Below, one piece after another: positions 9,376 to 17,964 of a stretch of DNA of 60,062 nt. The DNA is from Deltaproteobacteria bacterium (GTDB lineage: Bacteria; Desulfobacterota; Desulfuromonadia; Desulfuromonadales; BM103): assembly GCA_005774545.1 (NCBI GenBank), contig VAUL01000016.1, positions 1 through 60,062 on the forward strand, written 5' to 3'. The notes beneath the pieces were generated by a model. The model saw only the letters and a program-made list of their open reading frames with translations, made no database searches and was not told the DNA's origin. A program made the translations under genes and the position numbers. The number at the start of each line of letters is the position of its first letter. Positions within the stretch are counted from its first letter, which is position 1.

Positions 9376-9546
9376 ATGTCGACTGTCCATGATGAAAAGT
9401 CCGGGGCCACCGCGGTTTTTGTCTCCGGGGCGATCATCGGTGCCGCTATTGCCCTGCTGTTCGTCCGCATGCAGAACAAGCGAGCTGCTGATGCGAAACT
9501 CTGCCACGATGATTATTATGTCGAAGGCGGCGACATGTTCGTCTGA
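9376..9546 (+). CDS. small single-pass membrane protein (YtxH-like)
   Basis: A 56-residue protein with one transmembrane helix (about residues 14-33, AVFVSGAIIGAAIALLFV) followed by a basic and then acidic tail. Short proteins of this shape are often called YtxH-like. Function is unknown. AAGGAG at 9363-9368 is well spaced for the ATG at 9376. It lies alone between the tRNA-Leu and tRNA-Pro genes. Confidence 0.7.
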   Translation: MSTVHDEKSGATAVFVSGAIIGAAIALLFVRMQNKRAADAKLCHDDYYVEGGDMFV

Positions 9547-9695
9547 GCAAGCACCTGCGGCGGGAGTAACCCTTCTGCCGCGTCCGCCCGGCTCGTCCGG
9601 GCCCGCCTTGTCCGCTCTCCAGACCCCCTGCTTCGGGCATGCTGCCAGGTTTCCGGCGCGGCGATGACGACGGCTGCGCCTGCCAGCTTTTGTGA

Positions 9696-9725
9696 TTGCA
9701 TCCGGTTTGGGACCCGTGCTAATAA
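9696..9725 (+). promoter_or_regulatory. candidate promoter for tRNA-Pro/tRNA-Arg
   Basis: TTGCAT (9696-9701), 18 bases, then TAATAA (9720-9725), 13 bases before the tRNA-Pro 5' end. The match is weak to moderate. Nothing else is seen in the 190 bases between the small membrane-protein gene and tRNA-Pro. Confidence 0.3.
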
Positions 9726-9737
9726 GTTCTCCTTTGT

Positions 9738-9814
9738 CGGGGCGTAGCGCAGCCTGGTAGCGCACCTGCCTTGGGAGCAGGGGGCCGGAGGTTCGAATCC
9801 TCTCGCCCCGACCA
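9738..9814 (+). tRNA. tRNA-Pro (anticodon UGG)
   Basis: Acceptor CGGGGCG/CGCCCCG, anticodon stem CCTGC/GCAGG around loop CTTGGGA (anticodon TGG), T-loop TTCGAAT and encoded CCA. It is separated by three bases from tRNA-Arg, with which it is probably co-transcribed. Confidence 0.96.
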
Positions 9815-9817
9815 AAT

Positions 9818-9894
<77 letters not shown>

Positions 9895-9900
9895 AAAATC

Positions 9901-9930
9901 AACGGCTTACGCGAGTAAGCCGTTTTTTTC
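9901..9930 (+). terminator. rho-independent terminator after tRNA-Arg
   Basis: 10-bp stem AACGGCTTAC / GTAAGCCGTT with loop GCGA, then a run of seven T. It lies just inside the prophage and ends the host tRNA transcript, insulating it from the leftward phage late operon. Confidence 0.9.
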
Positions 9931-9949
9931 GTGGTGCATTCGTGGTGCA
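9931..9949. promoter_or_regulatory. candidate integrase arm-type sites at attL
   Basis: Two direct copies of GTGGTGCA (9931-9938 and 9942-9949) with an 11-bp period lie 48 bases from the core. One inverted copy (TGCACCAC, 43407-43414) lies 54 bases from the attR core, inside the 3' end of the integrase gene. Arm-type binding is inferred from copy number and position. Confidence 0.45.
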
Positions 9950-9982
9950 CTTTTTGATCACCACCAAGAGATCATCAGCGCG

Positions 9983-12157
9983 TCATCCCCTGCCGATCAT
10001 CCGGATCGTATCCATCCGGCCCTTATCGCCAGGCGTCAATCCGGACTGCACGACCTCGACAACGGTGTCGCCGGCAAATCCCAAGGTCACCACGGCGCCG
10101 AATTCGATCTCGGCATGGTCCAGGTGCGTCTCGAATTCGTGGAGCCACTTGCGCCTCTTGAGGTCGGCCAGGTAGAAGTCTCGCACGTCATCGGCCATTG
10201 CCGCCGCCGTGATAAAGTCGCAGCGGAACAGCTCCGGCCTCTCCCTCTCCCCATAGTCGGTGATACTGGTGGCGTCCGTCGCGCTGCTCACCTGCCGATA
10301 TGCGTCGTCACCGTCGGCCTTGGTCCAGTCCCGGTCGTATCGCAGGTTGATGATGTTGACCACGTCCTCGAGCGGAGCTTTCCGGCGTGCGTAAACCTTC
10401 CGGCCGCCGTCGACCCTGCAGGCCGCAATGGTCTTTTCCCCGGTGAGCGTGTCCGGCCTGACAATCAGCTTGGCGGCGCCGGCGGAGACGCGGAAATAGC
10501 TGCGGGTCTGGAACGCAAGCCGGTGCAACAGCGGCAGCAGCTCGACCTGCTCATTGATCACCCCGTTGAACTTGTACCCGGCAGGGAAAGAGCCATCGAC
10601 CGACAGGCTGGAGATCCCCGACCACGATGTCAGCAGATCGGCGATGACATCGTCCGGGTCCGTGTTTGGAGCCGTCACATCGGCATGCACCGCCCCACCG
10701 ATCAACAAATCTGCCGTGGAATTGATGTTGCCACTCAAAGTCGACGCCTGAGCAGTATTCCCAGCTGTTGAGGTGAAAACTACGCTGCGCGAGGCACTCG
10801 ACAACGTGACGGTTGCCCCAGTTCCACTCCCGCGCACATGGGTGATTAGCGGGATATCCGACCCAGTAGTTGTCCCGGCCCACGTACCAGAACCAGACGA
10901 AGATCCAGAGTGCTGAAGCACACCATTGACGTAGACCGCAGATCCCATATCGCCGCCAGCCCAGGAATATGTGTAGCGGTTGGTCTGCTCAATAACCCCA
11001 GAAACAGCCGGATAAGTTGGTGCCACAGAGGCCTGGCTGAAGGTTGGCCCGCCGGCTGTTGCAGGGGTATTTGAAGCGGCTTGGTCTCGAGATTCGGTGT
11101 ACGAATGATTGTGTTCTGGGTTTGAAATCTGCAAAGAGCTTTTTGCCCATTGTCCCACACGCAATTTTATCACCGCCGCCTGCGCCTTGGTGATCGTGAC
11201 AACCCCCTTGGCGCCATAGGTCGAATACTGGCTGCCGACCTGCCCGGTGTAGCGCGTGCACTGGTCGGTCACATCGACATCGAGATCACCTGCCCTGACC
11301 AGAACCTTGTCGATTGAGGTCAAAGCATGGCCGGAAACGACGAACACGAATGGGTCGGTGATTTCTTCGACCAGCACGTCACCGGCACTGTGCGCCGCCG
11401 CGGTGGTGCTGTCCTGGGCACGGCTGATCGTCAGCGTCGATCCGCTTACGGCCGTGACCTTGACCACCTCACTGCCGATGCGGAACTTTGTCGTGTTGGC
11501 GACAATGCCGTCAGGCCGCGCCACAACGCAGCTTGTCGCCCCGCTGGTGATGTCTGCCTTCAACGTCGTCACCAGTCCAGCCTTTGTCGCCACAGCCGGG
11601 ACGTTCTTCACCACCCCGTACGGCAGCGGCAGGATTTTCCCCACGTCGTCCTGGTCAGCGTTCGGGTAGTCCGCCGTTGTGATCACCGTCCCGACCAAAC
11701 TGTGCAGCCGCACCGTCGCATCCTCAAACACCAGGTTGGCGGTCGTCTCGTCGGGCAGGTCGGCCTCGCGCACGTAGCCGCGGAACATTTCCTGCGGCGG
11801 CGCCGTCGCAGCGTTCAAACCGGAAAACCACAGGTAAAGGACCGCCGGCGACTTCTCAATGTCGCTGGCCAGCGCCAGCGTCTCGATATTCGTCGCCTCA
11901 TCAGGGTCGACCACACATCTGAGCGCAATATCCGAGACCCTGATCTCATCCACGGCCCCAGTCACCTGCTCGAGCACCGGCCCCCAGCTTTCCACCCAGG
12001 CCTTGGTCGTCACCCCACCATTCCAACCGGCGACGGTGAACACATGGTCGCTCAGATAGTAGTCGACCGCATTGACGGTCAGCTTCAGCATCCAGACCGG
12101 GGATATCCCGGTCTTTCTGTTCTTCTCGGCGGCGAAGGCAGACGGGAACGATTTCAT
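9983..12157 (-). CDS. putative phage tail tip/hub protein
   Basis: A 724-residue late protein, the last gene of the leftward operon. Residues about 20-170 look like a beta-rich baseplate/tail-protein region. The middle (about 300-500) is Gly/Ser/Thr-rich with fibre-like sequence, and the C-terminal part (VELLPLLHRLAFQTRSYFRV, then YDRDWTK and the FYLADLKRRKW helix) resembles tail hub proteins of siphophages. Its start overlaps the stop of the next upstream gene by 4 bases (ATGA). The middle, with its Ser/Gly repeats, may be an inserted receptor-facing domain. The exact virion position is inferred from gene order. Confidence 0.6.
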   Translation of the reverse strand: MKSFPSAFAAEKNRKTGISPVWMLKLTVNAVDYYLSDHVFTVAGWNGGVTTKAWVESWGPVLEQVTGAVDEIRVSDIALRCVVDPDEATNIETLALASDIEKSPAVLYLWFSGLNAATAPPQEMFRGYVREADLPDETTANLVFEDATVRLHSLVGTVITTADYPNADQDDVGKILPLPYGVVKNVPAVATKAGLVTTLKADITSGATSCVVARPDGIVANTTKFRIGSEVVKVTAVSGSTLTISRAQDSTTAAAHSAGDVLVEEITDPFVFVVSGHALTSIDKVLVRAGDLDVDVTDQCTRYTGQVGSQYSTYGAKGVVTITKAQAAVIKLRVGQWAKSSLQISNPEHNHSYTESRDQAASNTPATAGGPTFSQASVAPTYPAVSGVIEQTNRYTYSWAGGDMGSAVYVNGVLQHSGSSSGSGTWAGTTTGSDIPLITHVRGSGTGATVTLSSASRSVVFTSTAGNTAQASTLSGNINSTADLLIGGAVHADVTAPNTDPDDVIADLLTSWSGISSLSVDGSFPAGYKFNGVINEQVELLPLLHRLAFQTRSYFRVSAGAAKLIVRPDTLTGEKTIAACRVDGGRKVYARRKAPLEDVVNIINLRYDRDWTKADGDDAYRQVSSATDATSITDYGERERPELFRCDFITAAAMADDVRDFYLADLKRRKWLHEFETHLDHAEIEFGAVVTLGFAGDTVVEVVQSGLTPGDKGRMDTIRMIGRG

Positions 12158-12525
12158 GCCGTGACATCCTCGGTCAGTTCGATCTCGACCTGATGGCGGT
12201 TGGGGCCGATATTGCTGTGCTCGACCGTCGGGCTGGTCAGGCGCACGGTCCGCGCCACGTCCGCGTGGTCATACCAGGTGAACGTGTGGCGGACGCCGGC
12301 CACCGTCGTCTCCACGAACGCCAACAGGTCGGCCAGCACCTCGTCGGTGATCCGGTTGAACGTCAGCCGGTAACGGCCACGCTGCAGGCTGCTCTTGCCG
12401 TAGACGTAGACGGCGCCGGCAGAATCGATTTCCAGCACCTGGTGCAGAGACACCGCCGACGCGGCCGGCCGCTGCGGGTCCTGGTTGAACTGGAGCGTCA
12501 CAAGCCCCTTGACGAACCTGGTCAT
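12154..12525 (-). CDS. phage tail protein, paralogue of the upstream propeller protein's C-terminus
   Basis: A 123-residue protein that aligns with the last ~110 residues of the upstream gene: FNQDPQRPAASAVSLHQ here versus FSRNPQRPARSLALHQ there, both followed by a TFNRI/TLSW step and an HTFTWYDHADVARTVRL / YPFTYTDQAGTEWTVRF motif. This suggests tandem duplication of a small tail domain, one copy of which acquired a propeller. It overlaps both neighbours by 1-4 bases, so translation is probably coupled. Role in tail tip assembly is inferred. Confidence 0.65.
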   Translation of the reverse strand: MTRFVKGLVTLQFNQDPQRPAASAVSLHQVLEIDSAGAVYVYGKSSLQRGRYRLTFNRITDEVLADLLAFVETTVAGVRHTFTWYDHADVARTVRLTSPTVEHSNIGPNRHQVEIELTEDVTA

Positions 12526-13817
12526 TAAGCCTCCAGCAGCCGCACGGTCACGGCATAAGCATCGAGAGCCACCTCGCTGGCCGCAATCTCAGGATCGGCA
12601 AAGCGCACCGTCCACTCGGTACCAGCTTGGTCAGTGTATGTGAACGGGTAGGCCATGCCCCTGGCAGGTCCTGAGAAAAACGCCCTGAGCGCCGCCAGGT
12701 CGCCGGCCGACATCGCCGGCCAGCTCAGCGTGATGATCTTGTCAGCACCAGCAGGATCATAGCCATAGCGCACGCCGCCACCCGTCTCTCCCTCGGCCTG
12801 ATGCAGGGCCAGAGACCGCGCCGGCCTCTGGGGGTTGCGCGAGAAGATGACCTGCAGGACGTTGGTCAGATAATCGGTCCAGTTGGCCGTTTCAAACAGC
12901 GAGAGATAGGCCGGAGTGGATGACGCAATCACCAGCAGCTCATCATCTGGGCTGAACGCACAACCAAGGGAGTTGCCTTGGCTTTCCAACCCGACATCTG
13001 CCACCTTGGCCCAACTGCCAGTGTTGTAAACAATCCCCGCCGGCGGTGAGCTGTCGACAACAACCAACAGCGATCCATCGTGGCTGAATGCGCACCCTTC
13101 ACCTGGCGCGTTTGGAAGATCCACTGGATCGCTGAGCTTTGCCCATGTGCCGGTATCGTAGATCGTTACGTAAGGGCTGCCGACGTGGGTGACCGCCAAC
13201 ATGCCGCCATCCGGGGAGAACGCACACCCATACCCAGCCCCTGCTGGGAGGTTGGCAGGGTTACTCAGTTTCGACCAGTCGCTGGTATCGTAGATCGTTA
13301 CGTAAGGGCTGCCGTTGTGGGTGACCGCCAGCAGACCACCATCAGGAGAGAACGCACAAGCCCAGCCGATGCCGCCTGGAAGCGTTCCCGGGTTGCTCAG
13401 CCTCGACCAGTCGCTGGTATCGTAGATGGCCACGTAAGGTGACGTGTCCATGGCCAACGCCAACAGGCTGCCATCCGGAGAAAAGGCACCCCCAAAACAG
13501 ATGCCTTCCGGCGCACTGGCCGGGTCGTCAACTTTTGACCAGTCGGCCGTGTTGTAAATTGTGACGTTGACAGCAGCACCACTATGGGCCACAGCCAAAA
13601 GACTTCCGTCCGGGGAGAACGCGCAGTCGTATGCACTGCCAAGAGGGAGAGCTGCAGGAGTTGTGAATTTTTGCCAGGTCGTCGTATCGTAAACAACGAT
13701 GTATGGCTCACCATACAATGCCACGGCAAGCATCTTCCCGTCAGGGCTGAAAGCACAAGCTGTCGCACCCTCTGTCGGTTCATCAATCTCAAAAGCAAAC
13801 CGCGCCTGTCCCATCAC
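12525..13817 (-). CDS. WD40-like beta-propeller fused to a phage tail domain
   Basis: A 430-residue protein in two parts. Residues 20-325 are seven units of 41-45 residues, each with CAFSPDGxLLAV, then a (P)YVxIYDTxxWxKL pattern: the form of a seven-bladed propeller. Residues 325-430 are a tail domain shared with the next gene. There is no signal peptide, as expected of a virion protein. Its place among fibre and tip genes suggests a receptor-binding or host-range role, with the propeller as the exposed module. The neighbouring units are very similar at DNA level. The domain identity is by visible repeat; the function is inference. Confidence 0.75.
   Translation of the reverse strand: MMGQARFAFEIDEPTEGATACAFSPDGKMLAVALYGEPYIVVYDTTTWQKFTTPAALPLGSAYDCAFSPDGSLLAVAHSGAAVNVTIYNTADWSKVDDPASAPEGICFGGAFSPDGSLLALAMDTSPYVAIYDTSDWSRLSNPGTLPGGIGWACAFSPDGGLLAVTHNGSPYVTIYDTSDWSKLSNPANLPAGAGYGCAFSPDGGMLAVTHVGSPYVTIYDTGTWAKLSDPVDLPNAPGEGCAFSHDGSLLVVVDSSPPAGIVYNTGSWAKVADVGLESQGNSLGCAFSPDDELLVIASSTPAYLSLFETANWTDYLTNVLQVIFSRNPQRPARSLALHQAEGETGGGVRYGYDPAGADKIITLSWPAMSAGDLAALRAFFSGPARGMAYPFTYTDQAGTEWTVRFADPEIAASEVALDAYAVTVRLLEA
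12843..13760 (-). repeat. seven tandem propeller-blade repeats (about 132 bp each)
   Basis: Units 3-5 (counted from the N-terminus) share long near-identical stretches, e.g. the GTATCGTAGATCGTTACGTA block at about 13153 and 13281 (read on the plus strand). This is a coding repeat, likely a hotspot for blade number or blade sequence change by recombination. Confidence 0.8.
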
Positions 13818-13851
13818 GCCTCCACAATGCTCAGCATGCCATGGCTGCCGA

Positions 13852-14352
13852 TCATCTCAGCATCGCCTCGCGGAACATGGCGTCGAGCTGCTCCGGGGTG
13901 ATGCCGGCCTGCGCGGCCACAGCCGTCAGCAGCGGATGCAGCCGTTTGAACGTCCCGGCATTCTGGAACTCGATTTGGTCCAGCCTCGGCAACCCGGAGA
14001 CGATCCCCATCACCGCGTCATAGAGCCCGGCTTCTTCGAGCAGCATCAGCCCTTGCCGGCGAGTGCACTCGGCCGCCTCGCGCCATGCGGCGACTTCTGC
14101 CGCCAGCTCCTCTGGCGTTTTCGGCACGGCCGGAAGGATCACCTTGCCGCCAACGATAGCCGGCGCACCGGCCTTTTCCTCAGGCCCGAGCGGCGCGGCC
14201 TCTTCCGCCGCCAGGTGGTAGGCAAGCAGATCCTCGGCAGACAGACACTCCGGGTTGCTGTGGCCGGTGATCTTCCGGACCTCGACCGACTCGATGTCGT
14301 AAGGGCCGGCCGCGACGGCGGCGTGGTCGGCGGTAAGCTGGTAGACGTTCAT
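13852..14352 (-). CDS. phage hypothetical protein, possible fibre assembly protein
   Basis: A 166-residue acidic, Ala/Glu-rich helical protein, MNVYQLTADHAAVAA at the start. It lies next to the fibre genes, and its helical make-up and size are like tail-fibre assembly chaperones, but I see no diagnostic motif. The ATG at 14352 follows GTGAGG; a GTG at 14364 overlapping the upstream stop is an alternative start. Confidence 0.6.
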   Translation of the reverse strand: MNVYQLTADHAAVAAGPYDIESVEVRKITGHSNPECLSAEDLLAYHLAAEEAAPLGPEEKAGAPAIVGGKVILPAVPKTPEELAAEVAAWREAAECTRRQGLMLLEEAGLYDAVMGIVSGLPRLDQIEFQNAGTFKRLHPLLTAVAAQAGITPEQLDAMFREAMLR

Positions 14353-14360
14353 GCGGGGCC

Positions 14361-14861
14361 TCACAGGTTCTCGAAGGTCTGCCGGGTTGTCCCGGCGTTC
14401 GCCGTGTTGATTGTCGCCTTGGTTGTCCAGCTCACGCCGTCATCCGACCACTGCAGCAGGTAAGATTTCGCGTGGTAGGCCGTGCTGAACGGGATAAAAC
14501 CGACCCCGCGCACATCTTTTCTGACGCCGGCGCCGAGATCGACCCACCAGCTCTGCGGGGTCGTTGCCACCCCTGACGTTGCCCACCTGGTTGTCGTGTT
14601 GTTGCCGTCGTTGGCTTTGGCCGCGTTGTAGGTCGGATCGGGCGAATTGAAATAGCTTGAGGCCTGCGCCGTCCCGGACAAGCAGAGGTCCGTGCCCGTG
14701 GTCGCCCCCTCGTAAAACTGGATGGTGAACAGCGTCTGAAAGTGCGTGTAGGAGCCGAGGTAGGCGACCCACGACGCATCATTCGCCAGTAGCCTCCAGT
14801 AACGGTGCCCGGCGGCCGCACGGGGCCGGCCGATCATCAAGGCGCGCAGCAGTCCAAGCAT
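14361..14861 (-). CDS. discoidin (F5/8 type C)-like tail protein
   Basis: A 166-residue protein with the pattern of a discoidin-like jelly roll: YWRLLAND near the start, a variable middle with an AKANDGNNTTTRWAT segment, WWVDLGAG, VGFIPFSTAYHAKSYLLQWSDDG and SWTTKATI. Such domains bind carbohydrates, which fits a fibre-tip adhesin recognising cell-surface sugars. The ATG at 14861 is placed 3 bases after the stop of the upstream fibre gene. The function is inferred from fold pattern and position. Confidence 0.65.
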   Translation of the reverse strand: MLGLLRALMIGRPRAAAGHRYWRLLANDASWVAYLGSYTHFQTLFTIQFYEGATTGTDLCLSGTAQASSYFNSPDPTYNAAKANDGNNTTTRWATSGVATTPQSWWVDLGAGVRKDVRGVGFIPFSTAYHAKSYLLQWSDDGVSWTTKATINTANAGTTRQTFENL

Positions 14862-14863
14862 GA

Positions 14864-15772
14864 TCAGGCGTCCTTTGCGCCGGCGTAGAACACCCAGGCC
14901 GACTTCGTCCTGTTGTAGCGGACCACCAGCTCAGTCACCTTTCCGGCGGTGGTATTGAGGCTCGGCAGGGCAGAGGTCAGATCAGGCCCGAGTGCTCCCG
15001 AGGCGGTGATCCCTTTGCCGCCTCCGGACCCCTGCGTGAATACCATCACGAACGACGCAGACAAGCCAGCAGCTGGCGCGGCAGGCATCGTCAGGGCGCA
15101 CGTGGTTTGGTCGAGCGTTCCGTGAAACTCTGAGCCGAGCGACAGGTCGATGGTGTATGCCGACCCGAAATTTCCGACCGTGACCACCATCTCCCGGTAG
15201 TTGTTGATTGTTCCGCCCGTTGCCGGCAGCGCCCCGGCAACCCGCGAATCATTGCCTTCGCAGAACGTCCCTGCCGCCGTGCCAAATGCCCCGGCTTCGA
15301 CAGCCCCAGCCGTCCCAGTCTTCAGCGGCAAGCCAGCAGTGCTTCCTACCTTGCCGTCGTTGCTGATCCCGCCGTGGGTATGAGCCGTCGGCGGCCTGGC
15401 ATCCGACAACCGCGCGTCGTTCCCTTGGCAGATCGTCCCTGCGGTTGTCCCGAACATTGACGCGACTTTTGCCGCCGCTGCCTGGAACACCCTCAGAGGG
15501 GACCAGCTACGCAGGCCCGCCTCGGTCCCCGCCTCGGCTTCCGGTTGCGTCGCTGCCGCGTAAGCTGCCCCGCCGACGGCAGAATATCCCGAGCCTGTCC
15601 AGCGGTAGATCAGGCCGGTATCCTGGGCGAGATATATCAGGCCGGCCAATCCGGTTGCTGGAAACGCGGCCAGATTGGCATACTCTTTCAGCCCGGGACC
15701 CTGTGGCCCAGGACGGCCAACGGTCAGGGCGTTGACCTTCTTGCTGACGACGATTGCCCTTATGTTGGCCAT
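14864..15772 (-). CDS. putative tail fibre protein
   Basis: A 302-residue Ala/Gly/Thr-rich protein. The N-terminus (MANIRAIVVSKKVNALTVG, then GPQGPG) looks like a virion-attachment region with a short collagen-like turn. Two GTTAGTxCxGNDxR motifs (about residues 112 and 172) are typical of phage fibre shafts. The C-terminal 100 residues (FHGTLDQTTCALTMPAAP ... VVRYNRTKSAWVFYAGAKDA) form a beta-rich end domain seen in many fibres. It overlaps the upstream gene by 13 bases. Confidence 0.75.
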   Translation of the reverse strand: MANIRAIVVSKKVNALTVGRPGPQGPGLKEYANLAAFPATGLAGLIYLAQDTGLIYRWTGSGYSAVGGAAYAAATQPEAEAGTEAGLRSWSPLRVFQAAAAKVASMFGTTAGTICQGNDARLSDARPPTAHTHGGISNDGKVGSTAGLPLKTGTAGAVEAGAFGTAAGTFCEGNDSRVAGALPATGGTINNYREMVVTVGNFGSAYTIDLSLGSEFHGTLDQTTCALTMPAAPAAGLSASFVMVFTQGSGGGKGITASGALGPDLTSALPSLNTTAGKVTELVVRYNRTKSAWVFYAGAKDA

Positions 15773-16164
15773 TCGCTCTCTCCGTCCCCGATCACCGCGC
15801 GGAAGTAGGCCACCCGATCCGATTCGCCACCCACCGGCCTGACAAGGACATCGGCGAACATCTCGTTGACCTCGACGCCATCAATCGCCGCTGCCGCGAT
15901 TTCAGCAGCAGTCAGGCTCAAATACAACGTGTCGCCGTCAGGATCAGCCGAGAAATTCTTTTGCGCGTCCAGCGTCCCGATGACAATGGTCGCTGTCGCC
16001 AGCAGATCGCTGGTTGGATCACCCTCCACCGCGCGGAACTGGCACAGGGCCTCATATCCGGTCAGGGCGAAGGGCACGGTGCGCTTGCTGTCCTGGTACA
16101 GCGTCAGGTACATCCCCCAGCCGGCATTCCGGCTCATCGACTCATCAGGCAATCGTTCGGCCAT
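15760..16164 (-). CDS. phage tail-associated protein, function unknown
   Basis: A 134-residue beta-rich protein (GMYLTLYQDSKRTVPFALTGYEALCQFR, later DTLYLSLTAAEIAAAAIDG). Proteins of this length and pattern commonly sit between the tape measure and fibre genes of siphophages, but no function is assigned to them. The ATG is at 16164, 10 bases after the tape-measure stop; GAGGT lies upstream. Confidence 0.55.
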   Translation of the reverse strand: MAERLPDESMSRNAGWGMYLTLYQDSKRTVPFALTGYEALCQFRAVEGDPTSDLLATATIVIGTLDAQKNFSADPDGDTLYLSLTAAEIAAAAIDGVEVNEMFADVLVRPVGGESDRVAYFRAVIGDGESEWPT

Positions 16165-16173
16165 GCGACCTCC

Positions 16174-17964
16174 TTATGCGAAGCGCGGCGCCAGCCGCTG
16201 CAGTTCAGGCAAAAGTTCCCGCGCCAGCTCGCGCCCGGTCTTCTCCCGGCCGGCCGCCGACACCCCGCTGATATTGATGACCGGCGCAATCGTCACCGAA
16301 CCACCGCCACCCTTGGCCACCTCGCCCCGCGTCCGCACTTCCTCGCCACGGTGCAGCTGGTAGAGGCCGGTGCGCGGGACGTAGGCGGTGCCGACGGCCC
16401 AACTCCCCATGCTGTAGGTGCCCATTGGCGCGTTGATGTCGACAACCCCTGACGGTGAAGGAGAAGCTGCGGTAGCCTGAGATGGGCCTGAAATGGCCCC
16501 AGAAACAGCCCCGACCAGACCGCCATTCTTCATCCAGTCGGAATTGACAATATCGTAGATCAACTCGGTCACCGGCTTGAGAGCACCGGCCACGGCATTG
16601 ATAGCACCTGCAACCCCGTTGACCACCGCCATGATCCCCTCGAAAAAGGCGACGATCCCGGCCTTGTTGTCGGTCATCCACTTGGCCAATCCGGTCAACG
16701 CCGACATCACCGTCGGCGCCAGCTTCTCGCCGATCTCGATCATCACCTTGCCGACCGTGTTCTTGAACGTCTCCTCGACCCCATCAAGCGTTACCTTCCA
16801 CCGCTCGAACGCGGCATCCGTGGCACCGGCTGAGTTGCCGACATCCTTGATCGCCTGGTTGGTCTTGGCGAAGCTGTCGGCAAACAGTGGACCAAGGCCG
16901 ATCAGCGCCTCCTTGCTCTCAAACAGTTTGCCGAGACCCTGCGGCCCGAACGAACTTTCTGCTGCGGTCTTCACCGCCATTAGTGCCCCGGTCAAACCCT
17001 TGTCGCCAATCAGCGCCTGGCCGCTCTCATAACCAAGCGCCTTGAGCGTCTCGGCCATCGTCTTGGTCGGCTTGATGAAGCCGCTCATGATCGCCTCGAA
17101 CTGCGTGGCCGCCTGCGACGTGCTCCCGGCCGTCTGCGTCAGCTGCGCCAGGACACCGCCCATCTCCTGCGGCATGATCCTGAGCTGCGCCGACATCGAG
17201 GCCAGTCCACCGATCACCGGAGCCAGTGCCGCGAACGTCGTCTGTCCGACTTTCTCGATGGTGAACAGCAGATCGGACGCTTCCTTGGCGCTTTTGATCT
17301 TGTCGCCAAAGCCAGCCATCATCTTGGTCAGCGCCTCGACCACCGTCTTCTGGTCGATGTGCGCCGCCTTGCCGGCCTTCGATGCCGTGACCAGCATCTC
17401 CATCGCCTTGGCAGGTTCTGCCACGCCCGCCGACATGATTTCGTAATAGCCCTTCATCAGCTCCGTGGCGCTGCCAAGTTCGGCCGGCAGCTCCATGATC
17501 TGCTTTTTGATCTCGCCGAGAGGCTGCGCCGTCACCTTGGCCATGTCCGTCAGCGCCGACTCGAACTGCTTGAACTCGTTCAGAGCCGACTCCGCGAAGT
17601 TCTTGACCATGTACCCGGCGCTGATCGCCGCCGTCACATTCAACCAGTTGTCTTTGAATTTCTGCGCCAGCGTGGTGCGCTTGCCGTACTGTTCCTCATC
17701 GATGCGCGTCATCTCGTCGCCGAGATTCTTGTGCGCGCGCTTCAACTCGTCGGCCGTGGCAAACCCGCTGCTCTTGATCCGCGCATAAGCGTCCTGCGCG
17801 GCTTTACGCTGGTTGTCGAAGGCGATGGTCGACTTCGTCCCGAGCTGCTGAAACTCGCGCTCAAGGATACTGGCCGCCTGACCACCGGTGCGCGCCAACT
17901 CTCTCAGCGCCGTTTCGGCATCACGCGTGTCACCCTTGATGATCAGCCTGACATCCTTCGCCAC
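16174..17964 (-). CDS. tail tape measure protein
   Basis: A 596-residue protein with an N-terminal coiled-coil (KGDTRDAETALRELARTGGQAASILEREFQQL), the TP901-type core (FKQFESALTDMAKVTAQPLGEIKKQIMELPAELG) and a hydrophobic central segment (about residues 425-470, IVAFFEGIMAVVNGVAGAI). It sets tail length and passes into the host envelope during DNA entry. At 596 residues it is short, so the tail should be short too (about 90 nm at the usual 1.5 angstrom per residue; inference). Its start lies inside the 3' end of the frameshifted chaperone reading frame. Confidence 0.85.
   Translation of the reverse strand: MAKDVRLIIKGDTRDAETALRELARTGGQAASILEREFQQLGTKSTIAFDNQRKAAQDAYARIKSSGFATADELKRAHKNLGDEMTRIDEEQYGKRTTLAQKFKDNWLNVTAAISAGYMVKNFAESALNEFKQFESALTDMAKVTAQPLGEIKKQIMELPAELGSATELMKGYYEIMSAGVAEPAKAMEMLVTASKAGKAAHIDQKTVVEALTKMMAGFGDKIKSAKEASDLLFTIEKVGQTTFAALAPVIGGLASMSAQLRIMPQEMGGVLAQLTQTAGSTSQAATQFEAIMSGFIKPTKTMAETLKALGYESGQALIGDKGLTGALMAVKTAAESSFGPQGLGKLFESKEALIGLGPLFADSFAKTNQAIKDVGNSAGATDAAFERWKVTLDGVEETFKNTVGKVMIEIGEKLAPTVMSALTGLAKWMTDNKAGIVAFFEGIMAVVNGVAGAINAVAGALKPVTELIYDIVNSDWMKNGGLVGAVSGAISGPSQATAASPSPSGVVDINAPMGTYSMGSWAVGTAYVPRTGLYQLHRGEEVRTRGEVAKGGGGSVTIAPVINISGVSAAGREKTGRELARELLPELQRLAPRFA

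Noticed and set aside
12843-13760. CRISPR or satellite repeats
   Set aside because: The ~132-bp repeats are in frame and encode propeller blades.
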